Assembly: GCF_029392875.1 (NCBI RefSeq)
Contig: NZ_CP113946.1
Coordinates: 496,001 to 560,000, forward strand
Direction: 5' to 3'
DNA: 64,000 nucleotides
Source: Lactobacillus sp. ESL0677
Lineage (GTDB): Bacteria > Bacillota > Bacilli > Lactobacillales > Lactobacillaceae
Shown here: one piece after another, positions 1-7,778 of the stretch
Layout: every line of letters starts with the position of its first letter
How positions within the stretch are numbered: position 1 is the first letter of the stretch
Notes under the pieces: model-generated
Told to the model about the DNA's origin: nothing
The model's input: the letters and a program-made list of their open reading frames with translations, nothing else
The model's database searches: none
Made by a program: the position numbers and the translations under genes

Positions 1-1
1 T

Positions 2-799
2 GATGAAATTCATAATAAGGGCGAGGTGCGCTACCTTGATGTGCGCCGTAGTAAGGCTAATGGTGAACTGATGGTCATCTTGGTTTGTCTGCACAAGGAT
101 TTCCCTCAATTAGAAAAAATTGCCTCAGAAATCAAGAAAATCGAGGGTGTTACAAGCTTAGTCTTGAATTACAACCCGAAGAAGACAAATGTTATTTTGG
201 GTAAGGCTGACTACTTAATATTTGGTAAGCCGCAGATTGTTGACCAAATTGGTGATGTTAAGTTCAGAATTTCACCAGAGAGTTTCTTCCAAATTAACTC
301 GCTGCAAACACCAAGATTGTACGACTTGGCAATTAAGCAAGCTGACCTGCAACCAACTGATACAGTGATCGATGCTTATTCTGGTATCGGAACGATTGGC
401 TTGAGTGTTGCCAAGCACGTGAAGAGTGTGCGCGGGATTGAAGTTGTGCGGGATGCCGTTAAGGATGCCAATGACAACGCTGAAATGAACGATATTCACA
501 ATGCTAAGTACTTTGTTGGCAAGGCCGAAGACTTAATGCCGCGCTGGGCTGCTAAAGGTATTACCAGCGACGTGATTTTCGTTGACCCACCAAGAAAGGG
601 CTTGACGCCAGAGTTTATTGCTGGTGCAGTTAAGACCGGTCCAAAGAAAATTGTGTATATCTCCTGCAACCCCGCAACTCTTGTGCGCGACTTGCAAGAA
701 TTCCAAAAGCTGGGTTATGACTTCAACCGAATTGATCCTGTTGATATGTTCCCACAAACGCCACATGTCGAAGCAGTAGCAGTGTTGACGAGAAAATAG
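2..799 (+). CDS. rlmD: 23S rRNA (uracil-5-)-methyltransferase RlmD/RumA, 5' truncated by window
   Basis: The reading frame is open from base 2 without a start, so this is the C-terminal ~265 residues of a protein that begins before the window. It carries the SAM-binding motif DAYSGIGTIGL, the motif VDPPRKG, and YISCNP, whose Cys (codon at 665-667) is the catalytic nucleophile of RNA m5U methyltransferases. The family forms m5U in 23S rRNA using S-adenosylmethionine. A second, complete paralogue lies at 44499-45878. The gene ends at TAG just before a sharp drop in GC, so it marks the left border of the accessory island. Which of the two U sites (or which RNA) this copy modifies cannot be told from the sequence. 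Confidence 0.93.
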   Translation, partial: DEIHNKGEVRYLDVRRSKANGELMVILVCLHKDFPQLEKIASEIKKIEGVTSLVLNYNPKKTNVILGKADYLIFGKPQIVDQIGDVKFRISPESFFQINSLQTPRLYDLAIKQADLQPTDTVIDAYSGIGTIGLSVAKHVKSVRGIEVVRDAVKDANDNAEMNDIHNAKYFVGKAEDLMPRWAAKGITSDVIFVDPPRKGLTPEFIAGAVKTGPKKIVYISCNPATLVRDLQEFQKLGYDFNRIDPVDMFPQTPHVEAVAVLTRK

Positions 800-826
800 A
801 AAAGGTTTTAATTTTTTAAAAGTATG

Positions 827-832
827 TATAAT
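827..832 (+). promoter_or_regulatory. Candidate -10 box for the three-gene operon
   Basis: A perfect TATAAT lies 29 bases before the first ATG, but no convincing -35 is visible at 17-18 bases. A good ribosome binding site (GGAG, 850-853) sits 7 bases before the ATG at 861. This supports independent transcription of 861-3014 rather than read-through from rlmD, although no terminator separates them. Confidence 0.5.
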
Positions 833-860
833 AAAGAAAGATGTACATTGGAGACATAAA

Positions 861-1394
861 ATGAAAGCCTATAAGGGCGTTAAGTTATATAATAATTATA
901 AGAAAGTACATATAAAGGATATAGCTAAGATTTTTTCAAACAATCCTTATTACACTATTATTAAGCACAGTGATATTGTTATATTCAGTTATACACCAGA
1001 TTGTTACTTACTGAATTTAAGTAAGGTAGAAGAGTGTTTAATTGATGATTTTAGTTTGTTAATTATTACAGATTATAAAATAAAAAAATTGTTGGATAAT
1101 TTAGATAAATTGCATTTAAAATTTAACACTATAAGCTTTAATACTACAAATAATGAACAGGTAGATGAAGTAACTAATGACTTTTTTCAGCAATTAATTA
1201 TTAACGGAAACTTTAGTGCCGTGTTTAACCAATTGAAAGATTATAATCTTAAAGTTGCTGAATGTGGTTTTTTGCTACCTGATAATTCAATTGTGAAAAT
1301 TACGCAATATGGTACTATATATGCAACTGATTTTGAAGAAAATAAACAAATCATGAAGAATGTAGTTGACTTTATGTTTGAAGGCAATTTATGA
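861..1394 (+). CDS. Unknown protein, first gene of an uncharacterised AT-rich operon
   Basis: 177 residues, not recognised. It is soluble in appearance, rich in Asn, Lys and Ile, with no signal peptide, membrane segment or catalytic motif that I can name. The start is supported by GGAG 7 bases upstream. The stop overlaps the next start by 4 bases (ATGA), so the two are translationally coupled. Base composition is far more AT-rich than rlmD upstream, which suggests horizontal acquisition. Placement next to several restriction systems suggests a defence role, but that is inference from position only. Confidence 0.75.
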   Translation: MKAYKGVKLYNNYKKVHIKDIAKIFSNNPYYTIIKHSDIVIFSYTPDCYLLNLSKVEECLIDDFSLLIITDYKIKKLLDNLDKLHLKFNTISFNTTNNEQVDEVTNDFFQQLIINGNFSAVFNQLKDYNLKVAECGFLLPDNSIVKITQYGTIYATDFEENKQIMKNVVDFMFEGNL

Positions 1395-2056
1395 GTAAAT
1401 ATAGTAAACCAATAATTAAATTTATAGTTACGGTATCGCTTCTTTTTCTCAATCAAAAATTTAATTGGTGTAAATATATTTTTGATATATTTAATATTCG
1501 TAGCGAAAATATAGCTTATTTTATAAACAGTATTGAAACACTAATAATTTCTGTAGTTCCTGAATTAATAATTAAGTTATATACAGTACTTAGGCCCAAC
1601 ATATCTATTTTTTATTATAATGATGCGGAAGAGCAAATATCAAATCTTAAATTTAATAGTAAGAGCCCTTTGGAGTTGGAAACAAAGAAATTTCACATTA
1701 AATTAGGAGTAAAATATTCGAGAGTATTTGGCTTTATTTTTAATTGCCTTGAGTCTTATATATTTATAAAATTAAACCCAAAAATAGGTGCTTTTGAATT
1801 AGAAGAAGGATATGGTCTTTCAAATGATTGCATAAGAAGTGATAAAAATGGTGTAAGAATATATTTCATCAAAAAGTTCTGTCCATCTAATAAAATTACT
1901 TATGTAGAATTTAAATTAATTTTACAATGCTTTTCAGATGGTGAAGCTGAAGTTCAAGCGTCATTGAAAAAAGCAGGAATATTTTCAAAGTTATGTAAAT
2001 TAAAGGTAGAAGAAGCAGTTATAGAAAGTAAAATTAATAATGAATCAGTTGTATAA
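1391..2056 (+). CDS. Unknown membrane protein, second gene of the operon
   Basis: 221 residues, not recognised. The N-terminal ~75 residues contain two hydrophobic stretches (about 9-22 and 43-65) compatible with two membrane helices. The remaining ~145 residues are hydrophilic, beta-rich looking and probably cytosolic. It overlaps the preceding gene by 4 bases and the following gene by 17 bases, so all three are likely made together. A small two-helix membrane protein with a soluble sensor/effector domain, between two soluble partners, is a layout common among membrane-disrupting antiphage systems. No homology to a named one was established. Confidence 0.75.
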   Translation: MSKYSKPIIKFIVTVSLLFLNQKFNWCKYIFDIFNIRSENIAYFINSIETLIISVVPELIIKLYTVLRPNISIFYYNDAEEQISNLKFNSKSPLELETKKFHIKLGVKYSRVFGFIFNCLESYIFIKLNPKIGAFELEEGYGLSNDCIRSDKNGVRIYFIKKFCPSNKITYVEFKLILQCFSDGEAEVQASLKKAGIFSKLCKLKVEEAVIESKINNESVV

Positions 2057-3014
2057 AAATCAAAGATATACTTTTATCAAAATAAATTCTGGTATTAAAA
2101 ATTTAAATGAATTAAAGAGTAATATTTTAAGTAAAATTTATAAGCAACAGTTTAATGCAAAAGAAATTGAATATGATTCTAATGATGAAGAAACATATTT
2201 TTTATATAAATGGGAAAACATAGATGAAGAAAGTTTAACTGATGCAGGGATGACGTGTAAGTTTAGATATTTTTCAGCTATTGCTACTTGTGAATTTTCC
2301 ACAAGAAAAATTAGAGATGATAATAAGAAATTATTACCAAAAAAGGAGCGGTTAAATTTACAAAAAACAGAAGTAATTTTTGCTCAAAAAGATTCTCAAG
2401 TTTTTTGTATAATATATTCATTTGACAATTATGAGTTAGATAGAGTTAGAAAGTTAATTGGTTTTTCTAATATTGAACCTCTACCAGCTGTATATCAAAT
2501 TGTACCAGAAATGTTTACATGGCTTTTTTATAAATATATTACTAATAATAATGATTTAGGCTATTGTATAACAATTCAAGGAATAACAAGTTTTACTGGA
2601 AATATACTATCCAGTGAAAATAAGTTTGCTGGTAATAGTTATGTGACACCTGATCTAATAATTACTAAGGCATTTTTAGCTAATAATTATTCTATAACTT
2701 CAGTTCAACTAGATATTGAAGTTGAAAGTAGTATTACATCTTTTTATATTAATCAAACAAGTACAGATAATGAGTTGAGAGTAATGGCCTTAAAAGGTTC
2801 AGTAGCTGATGTTTTATTGGATTCAGGTAATGAATTGCATATTATGCCTATATATATTTTATTTAATATAATACCAAAAATATTTAAAAAATATACTGAA
2901 GAAATAGATGACTTTGAAAATAATAAAAAGAAATCTTTTTTATCCGTACTTGGTGTAGAAGTAGTAAAACAGATAATGGCTAGAAATAATTTGACTATAG
3001 ATGATATTAAGTAG
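2040..3014 (+). CDS. Unknown protein, third gene of the operon
   Basis: 324 residues, not recognised. The start ATG lies inside the 3' end of the second gene (17-base overlap). No membrane segments are obvious. The sequence looks like a two-part soluble protein, a charged N-terminal half (for example KKLLPKKERLNL near residue 100) and a mixed alpha/beta C-terminal half ending in a short helical tail. The gene ends convergent with the methyltransferase at 3038-3778 with only 23 bases between stops and no clear terminator. Function unknown; a role as effector or sensor of a defence operon is a hypothesis. Confidence 0.75.
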   Translation: MNQLYKNQRYTFIKINSGIKNLNELKSNILSKIYKQQFNAKEIEYDSNDEETYFLYKWENIDEESLTDAGMTCKFRYFSAIATCEFSTRKIRDDNKKLLPKKERLNLQKTEVIFAQKDSQVFCIIYSFDNYELDRVRKLIGFSNIEPLPAVYQIVPEMFTWLFYKYITNNNDLGYCITIQGITSFTGNILSSENKFAGNSYVTPDLIITKAFLANNYSITSVQLDIEVESSITSFYINQTSTDNELRVMALKGSVADVLLDSGNELHIMPIYILFNIIPKIFKKYTEEIDDFENNKKKSFLSVLGVEVVKQIMARNNLTIDDIK

Positions 3015-3037
3015 TGCTGCTTGTATAGCATATGTTT

Positions 3038-3778
3038 TTAAGATAACTTTTTAAATACAAATAAGTATTCATGTTGCAATAGTAAAAAATTCAAATTTTT
3101 TGCCTGCTTCCATTTTTGAGTATCCTTCATATTGAATTGCTCTTTAATAGCAATTTCTTTAAGCTTGAATTTGTTGTTTAGAAAAATTTGTAATATTTCT
3201 AAGCCTAATGGTTTAACATAACCATTTTTTCTAATGTCACCGATTAAGATTGCACAATATTTATTATTCTTAAGCACACGATACGATTCTTTAGCGACTT
3301 GATCCATTTTTAATAAGAATTTTTCATAGGTTAAGAGTGATAAATCGTCTTTTTGATTTTGACTGTATTTAATAATGTTTGCATAAGGCGGATGTGTACA
3401 AATTAAATCAATTGAATTGTCTGGTATAAAGTTTAAATTGGAGGCGTTGCCTATTCCTAAATATGATTTAGTATGTTTTTGAGTTAAAAAATTTAATTTC
3501 TTTTTAGAAATATCAATTGCAGTTGGATTAATGTCAACGCCAATACCAATTCGATTTAATAATTTAGCTTCAATTAAAGTTGTACCACCACCAAGAAATT
3601 GATCTAACACGATGTCATTTTCTTTTGAGTATCTTAGAATGATGTTGCGAGGAATGTAAGGTGAAAAATTGCCACGATATTTACTATTATGCGTTGCCCA
3701 ATAACCATGATCTGGAAAAGACCAAATTGAAGTTTTTTCTAAATTAAAGTTTTCAGGATAAAATTTAAAATCGTTCAT
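3038..3778 (-). CDS. DNA methyltransferase (beta-class N4-cytosine/N6-adenine type)
   Basis: 246 residues. The catalytic motif IV is CTHPPYAN (a HPPY variant of the (D/N/S)PPY motif) and it lies after the SAM-binding motif FLGGGTTLIEA. A further SAM-pocket segment, GIGVDINPTAID, follows. This is the Pfam N6_N4_Mtase fold, which transfers methyl from SAM to an exocyclic amino group in DNA. It is transcribed divergently from the GATC methylase at 3893. It is not needed by the DpnII-type set, which already has two methylases. It may protect DNA from the extra nuclease at 6459-7778, or be a solitary methylase. The start has GGAG 10 bases upstream within an inverted repeat. Confidence 0.85.
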   Translation of the reverse strand: MNDFKFYPENFNLEKTSIWSFPDHGYWATHNSKYRGNFSPYIPRNIILRYSKENDIVLDQFLGGGTTLIEAKLLNRIGIGVDINPTAIDISKKKLNFLTQKHTKSYLGIGNASNLNFIPDNSIDLICTHPPYANIIKYSQNQKDDLSLLTYEKFLLKMDQVAKESYRVLKNNKYCAILIGDIRKNGYVKPLGLEILQIFLNNKFKLKEIAIKEQFNMKDTQKWKQAKNLNFLLLQHEYLFVFKKLS

Positions 3779-3814
3779 AAAAATACGTCTCCTTATAAAT
3801 AGGTACGTATTTTT
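3779..3814 (-). promoter_or_regulatory. Inverted repeat enclosing the methyltransferase ribosome binding site
   Basis: AAAAATACGT and ACGTATTTTT form a perfect 10-base inverted repeat separated by 16 bases. On the minus strand the repeat brackets the GGAG ribosome binding site and ends directly against the ATG of the 3038-3778 methyltransferase. It could be an operator or an RNA hairpin that presents or hides the ribosome site. On the plus strand it ends in a T run, so it could also stop transcription, though no plus-strand gene lies upstream. Confidence 0.5.
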
Positions 3815-3892
3815 TTGTCAATTCACTTTGTAAAGGGTAATATATTGAATAGACTAGAGTTTGTTGAGCCAACTGAAAGGGATTTTTAATTT

Positions 3893-4741
3893 ATGGAAAA
3901 GCAAGTAGCATTAAGACCAATTACAAAATGGGTGGGAGGCAAGAGACAATTATTGCCTAAATTGCATTCTTTAATGCCATCTTCGTATGATATTGACTCT
4001 AATACCTACTTTGAACCGTTTCTTGGCGGTGGGGCAATGCTATTTTCTTTGGCTCCTAAAAAAGCTGTTATTAACGATTTGAACGCTGATTTAATAAATC
4101 TCTATCGTGTTGTACGTGACGAGCCTGAAGAATTACTAAAGCTGTTAAAAGAGCATCAAGCCAACAATTCAAAAGAATATTATTTGAAAGTTAGAGCAGA
4201 AGACCGAAATGAAAACTTTAGCAATTTAACTAAAGTTGAAAAAGCTGCTAGATTATTGTATATGCTTAAAGTTGATTTTAATGGTATGTATCGTGTTAAT
4301 TCAAAAGGACAATTTAATGTGCCATATGGTCGATATAAGAATCCCAAGATAGCTGATTACGAAAACATTATGACTGTGAGTGAATATCTTAGTAAAAAGG
4401 GAGTAGAAATTTATCAAGAAAATTATAGTGAGGCAGTACAAAAAGCAGAAAAGGGAGATTTAGTTTATTTTGATCCACCGTATATTCCTTTGTCTGAAAC
4501 GGCTAACTTTACGTCTTATACCTCTGAAGGATTTAATAATAAAGATCAAGAACAATTAAGAGATCTGTTTTTTAAATTATCGAATAGTGGAGTAAATGTA
4601 ATGTTGAGTAATTCAGATACACCTAAGACTCGCGAAATGTATGCTAAAGCTAATATTCATGAAGTTCAAGCAAATAGAGCTATAAATTCGAATGCAAAAA
4701 AACGTGGTAAAATTGGTGAGTTAATAATAACTAACTACTAG
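3893..4741 (+). CDS. dpnM: GATC adenine-N6 DNA methyltransferase, DpnM/Dam type
   Basis: 282 residues, close to the ~284 of pneumococcal DpnM. Motifs run in the alpha-class Dam order: KWVGGKRQLL at the N-terminus, SAM motif FEPFLGGGAML near residue 45, then the catalytic VYFDPPYIPLS near residue 195. The enzyme methylates the adenine of double-stranded GATC and protects the host from the cognate nuclease. It is first in the order methylase-methylase-nuclease that defines DpnII-type systems, with 11 bases to the next gene. A ribosome site (AAAGGGA) precedes the ATG. The specificity GATC is inferred from family and operon layout. Confidence 0.93.
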   Translation: MEKQVALRPITKWVGGKRQLLPKLHSLMPSSYDIDSNTYFEPFLGGGAMLFSLAPKKAVINDLNADLINLYRVVRDEPEELLKLLKEHQANNSKEYYLKVRAEDRNENFSNLTKVEKAARLLYMLKVDFNGMYRVNSKGQFNVPYGRYKNPKIADYENIMTVSEYLSKKGVEIYQENYSEAVQKAEKGDLVYFDPPYIPLSETANFTSYTSEGFNNKDQEQLRDLFFKLSNSGVNVMLSNSDTPKTREMYAKANIHEVQANRAINSNAKKRGKIGELIITNY

Positions 4742-4752
4742 AGGAATGCTAA

Positions 4753-5526
4753 ATGAAAGAATTTTATTCTGATAAATTAGTGACTTTATTTAAAGAAGAT
4801 GCATTTAATTATTTGAAATCTTTAGCTGATGAAAGTATTGATTTAATAGTTACTGATCCACCATATTTTTTAAGTAATGGCGGTTTATCTAATAGTGGCG
4901 GTAAGATGGTTAGTGTAAATAAGGGTAAGTGGGATGAACTTGACCCAGATTCTGCAGAACAATTTTATTTGAAACTGCTTAAAGAATGCAAACGAATTCT
5001 AAAAAAAGATGGAACACTTTGGCTATTTGGTACATTACATAATATTTATTTATTAGGTTACTTACTTAATAAGAATGATTTTAAAATTTTGAATAATGTT
5101 ACATGGCAAAAAAGTAATCCCGCTCCTAATTTAAGTAGAAGAATGTTTACACATTCGACTGAAACAATTCTCTGGGCACGAAAAAAAGATGGTAAGCAAT
5201 ATTTTAATTATGATTTAATGCGAGCAGAGAATAATCATAAGCAAATGAAGGATGTATGGACTACATCAACGATTTCTAGATCTGAAAAAAGATTTGGAAA
5301 GCATCCAACACAAAAACCATTAGCATTATTAAAAAGAATTTTAGAAGCTTCGTCAAAACCTGATTATTTAATATTAGATCCGCTTATTGGGTCAGGAACT
5401 ACAGCAGTTGCTGGAAAACTGTTAAATAGAAAAGTAATTGGTGTAGATTCGTCTGAAGAATATCTTGATATTGCTGTTAAGCGTTTGAGAGATTATAAAA
5501 ATGAAAAAGTGGGAAAAATAAAATGA
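4753..5526 (+). CDS. dpnA: DpnA-type adenine methyltransferase (second GATC methylase)
   Basis: 257 residues, against ~268 in DpnA. This is a beta-class enzyme: the catalytic TDPPY comes first (residue ~35) and the SAM motif DPLIGSGTTAVAG comes late (~215), preceded by KHPTQKPLALL. In the pneumococcal paradigm DpnA also methylates single-stranded GATC DNA, which lets incoming transforming DNA survive restriction. It is preceded by GAGG and overlaps the nuclease gene by 4 bases (ATGA). Presence of coiA in this same window makes a link to DNA uptake plausible but unproven. Confidence 0.92.
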   Translation: MKEFYSDKLVTLFKEDAFNYLKSLADESIDLIVTDPPYFLSNGGLSNSGGKMVSVNKGKWDELDPDSAEQFYLKLLKECKRILKKDGTLWLFGTLHNIYLLGYLLNKNDFKILNNVTWQKSNPAPNLSRRMFTHSTETILWARKKDGKQYFNYDLMRAENNHKQMKDVWTTSTISRSEKRFGKHPTQKPLALLKRILEASSKPDYLILDPLIGSGTTAVAGKLLNRKVIGVDSSEEYLDIAVKRLRDYKNEKVGKIK

Positions 5527-6452
5527 ATTATGCAGAGTATATAAATTTAAGTAATGAGGAAAAATTTAACTATTTCATGTCTACAATTTTTCCCACTAAT
5601 CGGACACCTAGATATTGGGTAAATTGGGATAAGGTTCGTAAGAATATTCAAGAATATGAATTATCCTTAAATACGCTTAATTATTTAGTGGGTAAAGACA
5701 ATATTATGGAAGAAGCAAAATGTTTGTTCCAGGCTCAGCCACAATTGTTAAGAGCAATTCCAGTTTTGTTGGCTAGTAGAGATGCAGAGTTGACTGTGTT
5801 GGAATTAGCTGATGATGGAGCTATGAATCATTATGATGTTAATTTTGATAAACCTGATATTAGTAAAGTTGATATTTATTTAAAATTTATGGAAGAGACA
5901 GGATTATTAGAATTTTTACAAAAAGATTTAAACCAATCTTTGGTAGATTACGTTTATGGTGTGGAAACTGGATTAGACAGTAATGCACGTAAAAATCGTG
6001 GTGGCACGCAGAATGAAATAATCTTAGAACGAAATTTAAAAAGTTTGTGTAACTCGAACCCTAATTTGGAATATAAAACACAGGCTACTAGAAATGTTAT
6101 GAAAAAAGATTGGTCTATTGATGTTCCAGAATTATTGCCGGAGGGTAAAAAGGGTGGAAGACGTTATGATGGAGCAATCTTAAATCGAAAAACAAATAAA
6201 ACCTATATTGTTGAAACTAATTTTTATGGTAGTGGAGGCTCAAAGCTGAAGTCAGTTGCTGGTGAATTTAGTAATATGTATATTGAAAGCTTGAAAGGCC
6301 GTCAAGATATAGATTTTATTTGGATAACCGATGGACCTGGTTGGAAGACCGCTCGTAACCCATTAAGTGAAGCCTTCAATGCTATACCTAAAATTTTTAA
6401 TTTAAATATGATAAAAAATGATTTTTTATCAGACGCGGTTAAGGGTTTTTAA
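5523..6452 (+). CDS. dpnB: DpnII-family type II restriction endonuclease (GATC)
   Basis: 309 residues, slightly longer than DpnII (~288). Recognisable family segments are RGGTQNEIILE near residue 160, and RRYDGAIL followed by YIVETNFYGSGGSKLKS, which supply Asp, Glu and Lys of a PD-(D/E)XK-like nuclease core. A later conserved WITDGPGW segment follows. The enzyme is expected to cut unmethylated GATC in invading DNA. It is translationally coupled to dpnA (ATGA overlap), so nuclease production follows both methylases. The gene is as AT-rich as its neighbours. Confidence 0.9.
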   Translation: MNYAEYINLSNEEKFNYFMSTIFPTNRTPRYWVNWDKVRKNIQEYELSLNTLNYLVGKDNIMEEAKCLFQAQPQLLRAIPVLLASRDAELTVLELADDGAMNHYDVNFDKPDISKVDIYLKFMEETGLLEFLQKDLNQSLVDYVYGVETGLDSNARKNRGGTQNEIILERNLKSLCNSNPNLEYKTQATRNVMKKDWSIDVPELLPEGKKGGRRYDGAILNRKTNKTYIVETNFYGSGGSKLKSVAGEFSNMYIESLKGRQDIDFIWITDGPGWKTARNPLSEAFNAIPKIFNLNMIKNDFLSDAVKGF

Positions 6453-6458
6453 TAATCA

Positions 6459-7778
6459 ATGACTAGAAATGATAAGGCTTGGGAAAATATTTTTAATATA
6501 TTTCAATTAAATAACAAATTTAAAAATACACAAGTATATAAAATCAGTGCAGATGAATTAAAAAAATATTCTCATGAAGAACCTAGATTAATGACTAAAT
6601 TTGACTGGTCCAAAGCAAGACCACAAATTTTCAAAGATAATAATATCTCTATATTACCCGATTCGCGTGGAACCTATGTTCTTGGAAAATTTAAAGCATA
6701 CAAGAAATTGGATATAAGTGATATAAAACCGATAAAAGTCAAATTACCAAGTTGGATTAAATCATTTAATGGCATTAATATTACTTCTGAACAAATGGCA
6801 TTGAATGTTGCACAAGCGACTGGAATGATTGATAAAGTTTTAAATGAACTTTATCTCATTAGTAAACCTGAGCCAGTAAGTACTATAACTGGAAGAAAAA
6901 GTTCTGGTAAATTTAATTATAGTATCGATTTATATGATAATAGTAAGTATGACTTTCAAGTTAATAACAGTCAGATGGAAATCGATGGTGCATTTGAGGG
7001 ATTAAATAGTTTAATGCTAATTGAAGCTAAAAGTAAGATACCACAAGACTTTTTAATCAGACAATTATATTATCCATATAGATTTTATTATAATTTAAAT
7101 TTGAATAAATGTATTATTCCGGTTTATTTTACTTATACTGACGATATTTATACTTTTCATATTTTTAAATTTGATGATGAAAATAACTATTCAAGTATTT
7201 ATAAAATAAAGCAGATAAGCTTTATAGTTGATAATGATAAAGGTATTTCCGTTGAAGATGTTAAAGAAATTAGTGCGCAGAGTACAAATAAAACAAAAAA
7301 GGCAATATTTCCTCAAGCCAATAATTTTGCTTTAATGATAAAAATACTTAATTTTTTAAAGAAACCACAAACAAAAGTGCAAATTGCAAAAGAGTGTGCT
7401 TTTGATCCTAGACAAGGTGATTATTATGCTAATGCACTTATTTATCTGGGTTTGGCCGAAAAAGAAAAGGTTCAGGGTAAATTTAACTTTAAATTATCAA
7501 AATTAGGAAAATATGTTATTAGTTTAGATAGTCTTAATAAAAGAAATAGGATAATTATAAAGCAAGTTCTATCCCAAAAAACATTTAATGATATTTTTAA
7601 ATATGTAATAAAAAACGATTTAATAATACATAGTAAAGTTGTAAAAAACATTTTGTTAAGCAATGAAACGTCTATTAATGGTGATACTATCAACAGAAGA
7701 TATAGTACGGCTATAAGCTGGATGAATTGGATTTTTGATAGGATGGACACTGAGAAAGAGTTAATTATTGAAAGCTGA
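6459..7778 (+). CDS. Putative type II restriction endonuclease-like protein, PD-(D/E)XK type
   Basis: 439 residues. A plausible nuclease core is EIDGAFEG followed about 12 residues later by LIEAKSK, giving the Asp...Glu-X-Lys pattern of PD-(D/E)XK enzymes (around residues 174-195). The N-terminal segment EEPRLMTKFDW plus ILPDSRGTYVLG resembles a family annotated as type II restriction enzymes, which I recall but cannot check. The C-terminal ~120 residues look like a helical winged-helix DNA-binding region. It begins 6 bases after the DpnII nuclease with a weak ribosome site, so it is probably in the same transcript. Its protecting methylase may be the divergent one at 3038-3778. The recognition site is unknown. 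Confidence 0.72.
   Translation: MTRNDKAWENIFNIFQLNNKFKNTQVYKISADELKKYSHEEPRLMTKFDWSKARPQIFKDNNISILPDSRGTYVLGKFKAYKKLDISDIKPIKVKLPSWIKSFNGINITSEQMALNVAQATGMIDKVLNELYLISKPEPVSTITGRKSSGKFNYSIDLYDNSKYDFQVNNSQMEIDGAFEGLNSLMLIEAKSKIPQDFLIRQLYYPYRFYYNLNLNKCIIPVYFTYTDDIYTFHIFKFDDENNYSSIYKIKQISFIVDNDKGISVEDVKEISAQSTNKTKKAIFPQANNFALMIKILNFLKKPQTKVQIAKECAFDPRQGDYYANALIYLGLAEKEKVQGKFNFKLSKLGKYVISLDSLNKRNRIIIKQVLSQKTFNDIFKYVIKNDLIIHSKVVKNILLSNETSINGDTINRRYSTAISWMNWIFDRMDTEKELIIES

Noticed and set aside
861..3014. Identification as a Kiwa-type system (membrane protein plus ~320-residue protein)
   Set aside because: The membrane protein has two helices followed by a soluble domain rather than four helices, there is an extra gene, and no diagnostic motif was recognised.
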